This document shows, one piece after another, positions 25,431 to 31,628 of a stretch of DNA of 64,000 nucleotides. The stretch is from an uncultured bacterium (GTDB lineage: Bacteria; Planctomycetota; UBA8742; UBA2392). Each line of letters opens with the position of its first letter. Within the stretch, counting starts at the first letter, position 1. The position numbers were made by a program, and so were the translations under genes. Where the stretch lies: contig CALLQI010000003.1 of NCBI GenBank assembly GCA_938014885.1, positions 310,001 to 374,000 on the forward strand. The letters run 5' to 3'. The notes beneath the pieces were generated by a model, which ran no database searches, had not been told where the DNA came from, and saw only the letters and a list, made by a program, of their open reading frames with translations.

Positions 25431-27464
25431 ATGAGCCTTCGCTACAAGGCACTGATCGCCGTGGTCGCCATCGTGGCCGTGCTCACGGTCGTGCTGGTTG
25501 TCAGCAGCGGCGAACGCTTCGAGCAAGATGCCCGTGAACGCGTCAGCCAGGACCTGCGCAAGGACGTCAGCTTCCTCAATACGCAGCTGGGTAGCGTCGC
25601 GCTGCAAAGCCGCACCGCGCTGGAAGGCGCGGCCGAATCATCCGAGTTCGTGAATCTGTTCCGCGCGGCCGAATTGACCGCGCTGGGCGAAAACATGTTC
25701 GTCTTCACCAAGGACTGGATCGACGACACTAACGCTGACCACGCCTTTGCCGTCATCGACTCGTTCGTGGCGGAAGACAAAAAGGCCGATGTGATTGCGC
25801 CGTTGGGTGAATCGCTGGCGGTGGTCGCGCATACCAGCAAGCCAGGCGTTGATGCCTCACGCCGGGACTTGATTCTGCGCGACCCGGAGCTGCTTTCGTT
25901 CTGCACCGGATTCTATGCGCCCACTCTTGATGCAGGTGCCGGCGAGATCAAAGAGTTCTCGAAAGCTGCCGTACTGCCGGTGGCTGACAGCGTCTATCTG
26001 GTCGTCCAAAGCTTCCTTTTCGAAAGCATCCAGGACCGCGCCGTGATCGGCCTCAGCCTTGTGCTGACGGAGGTGTCATCGGACTGGATTCTCGACAAGC
26101 TGCCCAGTGCCGGCCGCGAGAACAACCCCGTCCACAAGATCGTGTTTACCGGCGAGCGGTTGACCGCGCATACGATGGACGATTCCGCCAAGGCCGCTCA
26201 GGTTTTCTCCGCCGCCATGCGCAACAGCCAGACGCAGCAGGGAACACCCCACGAGTTTGAACTGGTGATCGAGGGCGAAACCTTCCTGGCCATGTCGCGC
26301 AGCAGCGACCTTTCGGCGCCGGGGCTGATCAACCGCCCGGGCTTCGTGACGACCAAGAGCCTCGACCGCGAACTTGCGCCCTTTCACGACGCGCGCCGCG
26401 GGCTGTTCGTCTACTCGGGCGTGGTGGCTGCGCTGGCCGCGCTGGCGGCTTACTTCGCGGCCTATGTCGTGATCCGCAAGCTGCGCCGGATTGAGCTGGC
26501 AACGCTGGAAATCCGTGAAGGCCGTTTTGATACCCGCGTGGAAATCAGAGGCAGTGACGAAATCGCCAAGTTGGGCAAGGCTGTCAACGACATGACCAGC
26601 GGCCTCAAGGCACTGGGCATGTACACCCACGAAACGCTGGCCCGCAGCGTGCTGGATAACCCGCGACTGCTGGGCCAGACCAGCACCCGCGAGGAAGGCA
26701 GCATCTTTTTCTCGGACATCAAGGGTTTCACCAGCATCAGTGAGGGCCTCAGCGCCGAAGCCCTGACCGCGCAGTTGAACGAGTACTTCCAGGCGCTCGG
26801 TGTTCGGTTGCGCGAATCCAAGGGCTACGTCGACAAGTTCATCGGCGACGCAATCATGGCGTTCTGGGGCCCGCCGTTTGTCAAGGAAGGCGATTTCGCA
26901 AGCCGCGCATGCAGCACGGCGCTGCTGTGCCTGCAAGCCTGCGCCGAGCTGCGCGACAAGTGGCGCGCCGAGAACCGCCCGCTGTTTTACCAGCGCATCG
27001 GCGTCGCTACCGGCGAAGTCGTCGTTGGCAACATCGGCACCGAGAACAAGAAGAACTTCACCGTCATCGGCGACAGCGTGAACCTGGCCAGCCGGCTTGA
27101 GGGAGCCAACAAGCTCTATGGCAGCGAAATCCTGGTGGACCAGCGCACGGCCCTGCTGGCCAAGGATGTGGTCTTCCGTGAGATCGACCAGATTGTGGTG
27201 GTCGGCAAGTCCGAGCCAGTGCGCATCTTCGAGCCCCTGGGCATGCGCGGCGAAAACGTCGAAGCAAACCCGCCCAAACGCGCCCTGTACGAGCAAGCCC
27301 TGCGCGCCTATCGCGGGCGCTACTTTGCTGAGGCCGCCCGCATTGCAGCCACCCTGGGACCCGAAGACGGCCCTGCCTGCTGGCTGCGCGACGTGTGCAA
27401 TGAGCTGGTCGCCAACCCGCCCGGTGAGGGCTGGCAGCCCGTGACGACGGCCACCAGCAAGTAG
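25431..27464 (+). CDS. membrane-bound class III adenylate/guanylate cyclase
   Basis: The 677-residue protein has a TM helix at about 10-28, a 300-residue extracytoplasmic sensor region, a second TM at about 325-350, a HAMP-like linker, and a class III cyclase domain from about 420. FFSDIKGFTSIS holds the first metal Asp, KFIGDAIMAFWGPP holds the second, and VVGNIGTENKKNFTVIGDSVNLASRLEG matches the substrate strands. A C-terminal TPR-like segment follows (YEQALRAYRGRYFAEAARIAATLG). It makes cAMP or cGMP in response to an outside signal. It follows the electron-transfer lipoprotein genes, so it may sense their state; that link is inference. Confidence 0.9.
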   Translation: MSLRYKALIAVVAIVAVLTVVLVVSSGERFEQDARERVSQDLRKDVSFLNTQLGSVALQSRTALEGAAESSEFVNLFRAAELTALGENMFVFTKDWIDDTNADHAFAVIDSFVAEDKKADVIAPLGESLAVVAHTSKPGVDASRRDLILRDPELLSFCTGFYAPTLDAGAGEIKEFSKAAVLPVADSVYLVVQSFLFESIQDRAVIGLSLVLTEVSSDWILDKLPSAGRENNPVHKIVFTGERLTAHTMDDSAKAAQVFSAAMRNSQTQQGTPHEFELVIEGETFLAMSRSSDLSAPGLINRPGFVTTKSLDRELAPFHDARRGLFVYSGVVAALAALAAYFAAYVVIRKLRRIELATLEIREGRFDTRVEIRGSDEIAKLGKAVNDMTSGLKALGMYTHETLARSVLDNPRLLGQTSTREEGSIFFSDIKGFTSISEGLSAEALTAQLNEYFQALGVRLRESKGYVDKFIGDAIMAFWGPPFVKEGDFASRACSTALLCLQACAELRDKWRAENRPLFYQRIGVATGEVVVGNIGTENKKNFTVIGDSVNLASRLEGANKLYGSEILVDQRTALLAKDVVFREIDQIVVVGKSEPVRIFEPLGMRGENVEANPPKRALYEQALRAYRGRYFAEAARIAATLGPEDGPACWLRDVCNELVANPPGEGWQPVTTATSK

Positions 27465-27514
27465 CGTGTTTCCTAACCGGCAGCGCTGCCTATACTCGCG
27501 CCCCGGTTACTACC

Positions 27515-28042
27515 ATGAGCTACGACACCCAGGTCTGTGAAGAGTGCGGCAACCACGCGGTGGTTGATCGTTTCGTCGGCGGCGACATCGTGCGCGAGTG
27601 CGAGTTCTGCGGCCACCTGGAAGGCCAGACGGAAACGGTTGAGCTGCTGGAACTGCAGCGCGAAGCCGAAGCCCGCGGCAGCAATCCCTACAGCTATCCG
27701 CTGGCCCAGTTCATTGACGACATGCCGGGCGTGAAACTGCTGGGTGATTCCGGCGGCGACCCGAAGAAGGGGCTGATGCCCTTTGTGGCCTTTGAGCTGG
27801 CCGACCACCGCACCCGCCAGCTTGAGAATCTCGGCCAGGGCCTGCGCCTGCTGCGCGGCGAGCTGAAGCACCGCTGGGTCATTGAGTTCACCTTCGAGTT
27901 CCAGCTCGGGTTTGAACTGCGCGTCCGCGGCGATGAAGGCAACTTTTCGCTGCTGGATGTCGAAACCGCCCGCGAAGACCTGCTGCTGATCTGGCGCAGG
28001 CTGCAAGGCTATCGCAGCCTCGGCTGGTGGAAGCGCGACTGA
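27515..28042 (+). CDS. zinc-ribbon protein of unknown function
   Basis: The 175-residue protein begins with two Cys pairs (CEECG and CEFCG, about 20 residues apart), a likely zinc ribbon. The rest is soluble and helical/beta (FVAFELADHRTRQLENLGQGLRLLRGELKHRWVIEFTFEFQLGFELRVRG) with no motif I recognise. It lies between the cyclase gene and the tRNA-array promoter. Function unknown. Confidence 0.65.
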   Translation: MSYDTQVCEECGNHAVVDRFVGGDIVRECEFCGHLEGQTETVELLELQREAEARGSNPYSYPLAQFIDDMPGVKLLGDSGGDPKKGLMPFVAFELADHRTRQLENLGQGLRLLRGELKHRWVIEFTFEFQLGFELRVRGDEGNFSLLDVETAREDLLLIWRRLQGYRSLGWWKRD

Positions 28043-28110
28043 TTTCCTGCGTGCGGCAGTGCGCTTCCCGCCGGATTCCTGCAACCATCCTGCTGTATTC
28101 ACCGTTCATG

Positions 28111-28146
28111 TATTGACGCGTCAATAAAACTATTGACACGTCAATA
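28111..28146. promoter_or_regulatory. tandem palindromic operator sites
   Basis: Site 1 (28111-28126) is TATTGACGCGTCAATA, a perfect 16-bp palindrome. Site 2 (28131-28146) is TATTGACACGTCAATA, with one mismatch at the centre. Their starts are 20 bp apart, so the two sites face the same side of the helix. Site 2 covers the -35 box of the promoter below. The form suits a dimeric repressor of MarR or TetR type; the regulator is not identified. Confidence 0.65.
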
Positions 28147-28161
28147 GCTGCGGGGTATTGT
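28133..28161 (+). promoter_or_regulatory. sigma70-type promoter for leader and tRNA array
   Basis: TTGACA (28133-28138), a 17-bp spacer and TATTGT (28156-28161) make a near-consensus promoter. It points at the hairpin/small-ORF leader and, by read-through, the tRNA array. The -35 box lies within the second palindrome, which predicts repression by whatever binds there. Confidence 0.65.
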
Positions 28162-28174
28162 CCGGGTAACAGTC

Positions 28175-28192
28175 GGTACGGGGTTCCGTACC
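28175..28192 (+). other. leader stem-loop
   Basis: GGTACGG and CCGTACC pair around a 4-nt loop immediately before caggag and the ATG of a 24-codon small ORF. The position, just downstream of the promoter, suggests a 5' structured leader that could hide the ribosome binding site. Confidence 0.5.
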
Positions 28193-28197
28193 AGGAG

Positions 28198-28272
28198 ATG
28201 AAGGTCGCCGATCATGTACTGCTTTCAGGAACCATCTTTGACAGGAAGCGCCGCGCCGGCGTACCGCCATGA
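28198..28272 (+). CDS. possible 24-residue leader peptide
   Basis: ATG at 28198 is directly preceded by caggag. The ORF encodes 24 residues (MKVADHVLLSGTIFDRKRR then AGVPP) and stops at 28272. Overlapping it is a second frame of 29 codons from ATG 28214 with no clear ribosome binding site. The ORF lies between the promoter hairpin and a strong terminator, the layout of an attenuator or a small RNA gene. Coding is unproven. Confidence 0.3.
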   Translation: MKVADHVLLSGTIFDRKRRAGVPP

Positions 28273-28324
28273 CGGCGGTCCGCGCGAGTCCCCGCCCGTT
28301 TAGACGTTGCGCGTCTGCACCGGC

Positions 28325-28352
28325 GGGGACTCCAGGCGGAGTCCCCGTTTTC
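28325..28352 (+). terminator. terminator ending the leader transcript
   Basis: A perfect 9-bp stem (ggggactcc / ggagtcccc) with an aggc loop is followed by gttttcg. It lies about 165 nt after the predicted transcription start, so the promoter makes a short RNA unless termination is relieved. The tRNA array begins about 140 nt later. Confidence 0.65.
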
Positions 28353-28396
28353 GTTGGTGAGTGGAGTGCAGGGGCCTACCGGGTGAGGGCGCGAGG

Positions 28397-28461
28397 CCTT
28401 GGGCCTGGGGAAGCACGCAGGCAGTTCCCCGAGCCCAAGCCCCGAACCCCAAGTCCCCAGA
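28397..28461. repeat. heptamer repeats, inverted pair
   Basis: Five C-rich 7-mers run from 28427 to 28461 (CCCCGAG, CCCAAGC, CCCGAAC, CCCAAGT, CCCCAGA). Complementary G-rich units sit at 28397-28410. The two halves can fold into a hairpin. Same family as the arrays at 16591, 18829, 39549, 55992 and 62749. It lies between the leader terminator and tRNA-His. Confidence 0.6.
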
Positions 28462-28494
28462 TCGATACGTGCCGAAAGTAGGCATGACAAGCAT

Positions 28495-28567
28495 GTGCGG
28501 GTTGGTGTAGCGGCAGCATGTCGCGCTGTGAACGCGAAGGGGCAGTTCGAGTCTGCGCCCGCACCCA
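28495..28567 (+). tRNA. tRNA-His(GTG)
   Basis: The anticodon loop CTGTGAA gives GTG. The acceptor TGCGGGT pairs with GCCCGCA, with G-1 opposite C73 as expected for tRNA-His, and CCA is encoded. The T-stem as read has only four pairs (GCAG/CTGC), with a normal TTCGAGT loop, which is unusual. First gene of the array. Confidence 0.75.
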
Positions 28568-28570
28568 GAA

Positions 28571-28645
28571 GTGCCGCTGGCTCAACGGGCAGAGCGCCGC
28601 GCTGAAAACGCGGAGGTCCTGGTTCAAGTCCAGGGTGGCACACCA
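28571..28645 (+). tRNA. tRNA-Phe(GAA)
   Basis: A full cloverleaf: acceptor GTGCCGC, D-arm GCTC/GAGC with GG, anticodon loop CTGAAAA (GAA), T-loop TTCAAGT, A73 and encoded CCA. One G-T wobble in the acceptor stem. This is one of the most regular members of the array, 3 nt after tRNA-His. Confidence 0.9.
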
Positions 28646-28681
28646 GTTCTTTGAAAACTGCGCCAAAGACTTGTCATTGAT

Positions 28682-28757
28682 GCGCGTGTGGTCCAGTGCT
28701 CAGGACGCCTGCTTGCCAGGCAGGAGATCGCGGGTTGAAGTCCCGCCGCGCGCACCA
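28682..28757 (+). tRNA. tRNA-Gly(GCC)
   Basis: Acceptor GCGCGTG/CGCGCGC, anticodon loop TTGCCAG (GCC), encoded CCA. The T-loop is TTGAAGT, so C56 is changed to G. The D-loop AGTGCTCA has C at position 19 by my alignment, which would restore a 19:56 Watson-Crick tertiary pair. Confidence 0.82.
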
Positions 28758-28762
28758 GCATC

Positions 28763-28837
28763 GGGCCGGTAGTGTCAACGTTAGCACGCGCCGCTTGCAA
28801 CGGCGCAGACTGGGTTGAACTCCCAGCCGGTCCACCA
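28763..28837 (+). tRNA. tRNA-Ala(TGC)
   Basis: Acceptor GGGCCGG/CCGGTCC contains the G3:U70 wobble that identifies tRNA-Ala, and the anticodon loop CTTGCAA gives TGC. CCA is encoded. The T-loop TTGAACT again carries G at 56, and the D-loop lacks the usual GG (CAACGTTA). Confidence 0.85.
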
Positions 28838-28912
28838 CGGCTTGTCTTCTAATGAACAGGATCCGGGCGCGCGAAGCCCGGGATGGTGGTTTGATTCCAC
28901 CCAAGCCGGCCA
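28838..28912 (+). tRNA. tRNA-Arg-like (GCG)
   Basis: Acceptor CGGCTTG/CAAGCCG and the T-stem GGTGG/CCACC are perfect, and GCCA closes it. The anticodon arm folds as CGGGC-GCGCGAA-GCCCG, giving anticodon GCG (Arg CGC/CGU) with C rather than U at position 33; a 9-nt loop is an alternative. The T-loop TTTGATT has U56, and the D-loop has A at 19. It abuts the CCA of tRNA-Ala with no spacer. Confidence 0.6.
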
Positions 28913-28913
28913 C

Positions 28914-28987
28914 AGAGGCATAGCTCAATGGCAGAGCGTCCGCTTGATAAGCGGAAGACCGTGGTTCGATTCCACGTGTCTCTACCA
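28914..28987 (+). tRNA. tRNA-Ile(GAT)
   Basis: Regular cloverleaf: acceptor AGAGGCA/TGTCTCT, D-arm GCTC/GAGC with GG, anticodon loop TTGATAA (GAT), T-loop TTCGATT, A73 and encoded CCA. Separated from the previous tRNA by 1 nt. Confidence 0.92.
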
Positions 28988-28996
28988 ACAACAATT

Positions 28997-29071
28997 GGCC
29001 CCATGGTCTAACGGCTATGATTTCCCGTTGTCTCCGGGGAGGTCCGGGTTCGATTCCCGGTGGGGTCGCCA
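28997..29071 (+). tRNA. tRNA-Asp(GTC)
   Basis: Acceptor GGCCCCA/TGGGGTC, T-arm CCGGG-TTCGATT-CCCGG, G73 (expected for Asp) and encoded CCA. The anticodon loop TTGTCTC gives GTC with an unusual U37. The D-stem GTCT/ATGA pairs poorly. Confidence 0.78.
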
Positions 29072-29096
29072 TCTTTCTAAAACGGCAACTACGTTT

Positions 29097-29261
29097 ATCC
29101 ACGAAGGGCCACTAAGCACCACGAAGTACGGCAACTACTTTTGGGTTAACGGCAAGTGCAGCCTCACTCGCAGGCGCTGAGCACCACGCCAGCCATCCGT
29201 GTCTACCCGTGTGAATCCGTGGTTCCAAAGCAGTCGTAGTTCTTCGTGGCCCTTCGTGGAT
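29097..29261. repeat. decamer-type inverted-repeat element within the tRNA array
   Basis: Left arm 29097-29116 and right arm 29242-29261 are 20-bp inverted copies with one mismatch, built on CCACGAAG. Between them is a run of TCCGTG units at 10-nt spacing (about 29195-29224). The element separates tRNA-Asp from tRNA-Glu and resembles the element after purM. Confidence 0.65.
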
Positions 29262-29298
29262 CCAAAGCAGTTGTAGTTATTCGTAGTTCCAATTCTTA

Positions 29299-29372
29299 GA
29301 GCCTGTCGTCTAGCGGCAGGACATCTGGTTCTCATCCAGAAGGCCGGGGTTCAAATCCCCGCAGGCTCGCCA
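29299..29372 (+). tRNA. tRNA-Glu(CTC)
   Basis: Acceptor GAGCCTG/CAGGCTC, T-arm CGGGG-TTCAAAT-CCCCG, anticodon loop TTCTCAT (CTC), G73 and encoded CCA. The D-arm GTCT...AGGA is like that of known tRNA-Glu. It reads GAG only. Confidence 0.9.
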
Positions 29373-29373
29373 G

Positions 29374-29449
29374 CGCGATGTGGTCCAGCGGAATGGACGC
29401 CTGTTCCGGAAACAGGAGGACGGTGGTTCGAATCCACCCATCGCGACCA
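29374..29449 (+). tRNA. tRNA-Pro(CGG)
   Basis: Acceptor CGCGATG/CATCGCG, D-arm GTCC/GGAC, anticodon loop TCCGGAA (CGG), T-arm GGTGG-TTCGAAT-CCACC, A73 and encoded CCA. Regular apart from the single-nucleotide spacing to tRNA-Glu. Confidence 0.92.
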
Positions 29450-29466
29450 GTTTCGCCGCCTCATTC

Positions 29467-29537
29467 GCCGCCAACCAAAGGCAGGACCCGGCCCTCGTAG
29501 CGCCGGTGCGTGAGTTCGATTCTCACTGGCGGCTCCA
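29467..29537 (+). tRNA. tRNA-Thr-like (CGT), short D-arm
   Basis: Acceptor GCCGCCA/TGGCGGC, T-arm GTGAG-TTCGATT-CTCAC and encoded CCA are perfect. The anticodon stem CCGGC/GCCGG encloses a 9-nt loop containing TCGTA, giving CGT. Position 8 is A rather than T, and the D-stem is reduced to about two pairs around AAAGGCA. Total 71 nt. Confidence 0.7.
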
Positions 29538-29538
29538 T

Positions 29539-29614
29539 GTGTCCGGAGCTCGAGCGGCAGAGCAACGGGTTCTTACCCCGTGAGGTGCAGGTTCAAGTCC
29601 TGCCGGCCACACCA
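29539..29614 (+). tRNA. tRNA-Lys(CTT)
   Basis: D-arm GCTC/GAGC with GG, anticodon loop TTCTTAC (CTT), T-arm GCAGG-TTCAAGT-CCTGC, A73 and encoded CCA. The acceptor GTGTCCG/CGGCCAC has one mismatch (T4, C69), and position 8 is G instead of T. Confidence 0.82.
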
Positions 29615-29618
29615 GTAT

Positions 29619-29688
29619 TGCGGCGTGCCAGGGGCGTCCGGGCTTCATAAGCCTGGGACAGTGGGTTCGATTCCCACCGCCGCCACCA
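29619..29688 (+). tRNA. tRNA-Met(CAT), minimal D-arm, possibly initiator
   Basis: Anticodon loop TTCATAA gives CAT. T-arm GTGGG-TTCGATT-CCCAC, A73 and encoded CCA are normal. The first acceptor pair is mismatched (T1, C72), a feature of initiator tRNAs. The segment between acceptor and anticodon stems is only 13 nt, folding as GCC-AGG-GGC. Total 70 nt. The GGG/CCC initiator stem is not complete, so the initiator role is uncertain. Confidence 0.68.
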
Positions 29689-29748
29689 CATCGTTTCGCG
29701 TCGGTCGTGCGACCGCCGCAACACCTAACCAGCCCGAAAGGAGGGCCT

Positions 29749-30363
29749 ATGACTCGCATCGAGTTTGAGCGTGTGCTTACCCTCAACCGGGTTTGGCAGC
29801 CGCTGGCCACACTCGTGATCCGCAAGGCCCTGACACTCGTGTTCCGCGGCCGCGCGCGCATCGTGGATGTTGCCACGTACCAGCTTTTCACCTGGGACCA
29901 GTGGGTCGCCGAAAAGGCCGTGCCGGCCGACGCCCATGTGCTCGAGCACGAGTACATCCGTACCGCCACGCTGGCCATCCAGCGCCCGGTCGTGATCACA
30001 CTGGCACGCTTTGCGGGCTACCCCAACGAGGGCGTGCCGTTTTCGCGCCGCGGCATCTACGAGCGTGACAACGGCAAGTGCCAGTACTGCGGCCGCTTCG
30101 TCCACAAGGGCGAAATGACGCTCGATCACGTCGTACCGGTCTGCCGTGGCGGCGTGACTTCGTGGGAAAACTGCGTGCTGGCGTGCGGCCGCTGCAATCA
30201 TCGCAAGGGCGACCGCAACCTGGGCGACTCGGGCCTTGAGCTGGCGCAGCGCCCGGTGCAGCCGACCCGCGAGCAGTTGCTGCTCAAGGGCGTGGCCCGC
30301 AACCCGCTGTGGGAGCCGTTCCTGCGCGAGGTACCGGCCGAAAAGCAGACAGTGAAGTCGTAG
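29749..30363 (+). CDS. HNH endonuclease-family protein
   Basis: The 204-residue protein starts at ATG after aaaggagggcct. Residues 1-95 hold a conserved leader domain (FERVLTLNRVWQPLATLVIRKALTLVF, then DVATYQLFTWDQWV). The C-terminal HNH zinc-finger nuclease follows: YERDNGKCQYCG, LDHVVPVCRGGVTSWENCVLAC, CGRCNHRKGDR. This HNH family (VLNRxWQP) is widespread as a stand-alone gene and its biological role is not established. It lies between tRNA-Met and tRNA-Trp, so it is embedded in the array. Confidence 0.88.
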   Translation: MTRIEFERVLTLNRVWQPLATLVIRKALTLVFRGRARIVDVATYQLFTWDQWVAEKAVPADAHVLEHEYIRTATLAIQRPVVITLARFAGYPNEGVPFSRRGIYERDNGKCQYCGRFVHKGEMTLDHVVPVCRGGVTSWENCVLACGRCNHRKGDRNLGDSGLELAQRPVQPTREQLLLKGVARNPLWEPFLREVPAEKQTVKS

Positions 30364-30414
30364 CGGGCAATGCCCGCTTGAGGAAGGGGCCGGGACATCG
30401 CGCGTCCCGGCCCC
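30362..30414 (+). terminator. two hairpins after the HNH gene
   Basis: A 7-bp stem (agcgggc/gcccgct, 30362-30378) overlaps the HNH stop codon. An 11-bp stem (ggggccgggac/gtcccggcccc) follows at 30386-30414. Neither has a T-run, so they may be processing or pausing structures upstream of tRNA-Trp. Confidence 0.4.
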
Positions 30415-30448
30415 GGATGGAATTGAGGTTAGAAGGCAGCCAGCAAAC

Positions 30449-30518
30449 AGGCCGGGGCCCGGGGCCAAGCGGGCCTCCAAAGCCCGCCGCGAGGGTTCAA
30501 CTCCCTCACGGCCTGCCA
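30449..30518 (+). tRNA. tRNA-Trp(CCA), minimal D-arm
   Basis: Anticodon loop CTCCAAA (CCA) in a perfect CGGGC/GCCCG stem, T-arm GAGGG-TTCAACT-CCCTC, G73 and encoded CCA. The acceptor AGGCCGG/ACGGCCT has a mismatch at the last pair. The D region is GGCC-CGG-GGCC, a stem with a 3-nt loop, and position 8 is not T. Total 70 nt. Last gene of the array. Confidence 0.7.
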
Positions 30519-30560
30519 GGGTTTTGGACCAGCAAGCGGCAAGCAGTCCGGCGTTGCAAG

Positions 30561-31601
30561 CTATGGCTTACGCGTGATGGTGAAGTCGTCAGTGGCAAAT
30601 ACAGGCACGAGGTTCGGTCCCCAAGCGACAATCACTAGTTGGAAGTTTCCTCCGCCCTGCCCTGTCCGCATGGTCAGCTTGGTGGGCGAGTGCACGTCGT
30701 CGACGAAACCGTCCTCATGATCGATCTGGACATACCATGAGGGGTCCCTTGTCGGGTCCGGGTGCCAGACACCGTCGTCGTCCATTATCTTGGGTTCATT
30801 CCAGTGAGATATGAACACCTTGGTCTTGACCGGTTTTTCACCCGGGTGGCTGGTGGTGACGGAAACATCCGTTGTCATGGACTTCACCGCCGGCGGAAGA
30901 CTGCTGAGGTCGCCGTTTGGGTTTTCGATCTCGACAGTGGCGGACGGTTTGGGGTAGTCACCTGAGCACGCCTGGCGCTGGGCGAGAATCGTGGCGTCGA
31001 TGGACGCCGCCAGCCCGGCAGCGGTGAATCCCGCCGACGGAGTAACGCTGTCCTTCAGCACGCACTCAACCAGCAGGTTGCCGCGGATGAAAACAAGGTT
31101 GTTGCTTTGGCTGCCTTCGAAACCATCGGGATCGTTGGGAACGTCCCGGATCACTGACACGTCGCCCAGCGACAGGCCGTAAGTCGATCCATGGGCGTCC
31201 AAGTTGCCGCTGGAACGGGAAGAATACCGAATCAGTAGGTGTGTCTTGGCCGCCTTGTAGTGCCGAGTTGCCATGACAGTCAACCCTAGCTTCGCCCCCG
31301 CCTCGTTCTCCAACTCAACGGTGCGGGTAACGAAGCAGGCGTAGCCAATGTCCTGCTTCCAGTACGCGTCGGAAGCCACTTCTGTAAGCGCCGTCTGCGA
31401 GAAGCCGGCAAGCTGCGCGTAGTTCGAAGCATCCCATTCGAAGCCGTACACTGTGTCCACGGTTTCCGGCCACGACGAGACTTCCAGAAGTTCCGAGTTT
31501 CGCTGCGGCGGGGTCTCCGGGTCCAACTTCGCGTGGCCCATCTCTGGCACGGAAACGAGGCACAGCATAGTGCCAAGTACGGCAATCATGCCCTTGAACA
31601 T
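30561..31601 (-). CDS. exported protein of unknown function
   Basis: The 346-residue protein starts at 31601 with AGGAG 7 nt upstream. The signal peptide is MFKGMIAVLGTMLCLVSVPEMGHA. The first 200 residues look alpha/beta with scattered Cys (YACFVTRTVELE, LLVECVLKD). The C-terminal part is a beta-sandwich-like segment with DVSVTTSHPGEKPVKTKVFISHW, typical of a cell-surface Ig-like domain. It lies 27 bp after the transglutaminase-like gene and is probably co-transcribed with it. Function unknown. Confidence 0.65.
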   Translation of the reverse strand: MFKGMIAVLGTMLCLVSVPEMGHAKLDPETPPQRNSELLEVSSWPETVDTVYGFEWDASNYAQLAGFSQTALTEVASDAYWKQDIGYACFVTRTVELENEAGAKLGLTVMATRHYKAAKTHLLIRYSSRSSGNLDAHGSTYGLSLGDVSVIRDVPNDPDGFEGSQSNNLVFIRGNLLVECVLKDSVTPSAGFTAAGLAASIDATILAQRQACSGDYPKPSATVEIENPNGDLSSLPPAVKSMTTDVSVTTSHPGEKPVKTKVFISHWNEPKIMDDDGVWHPDPTRDPSWYVQIDHEDGFVDDVHSPTKLTMRTGQGGGNFQLVIVAWGPNLVPVFATDDFTITRKP

Positions 31602-31628
31602 CACAGTCTCCTGTTTGTGGCAATTCAC

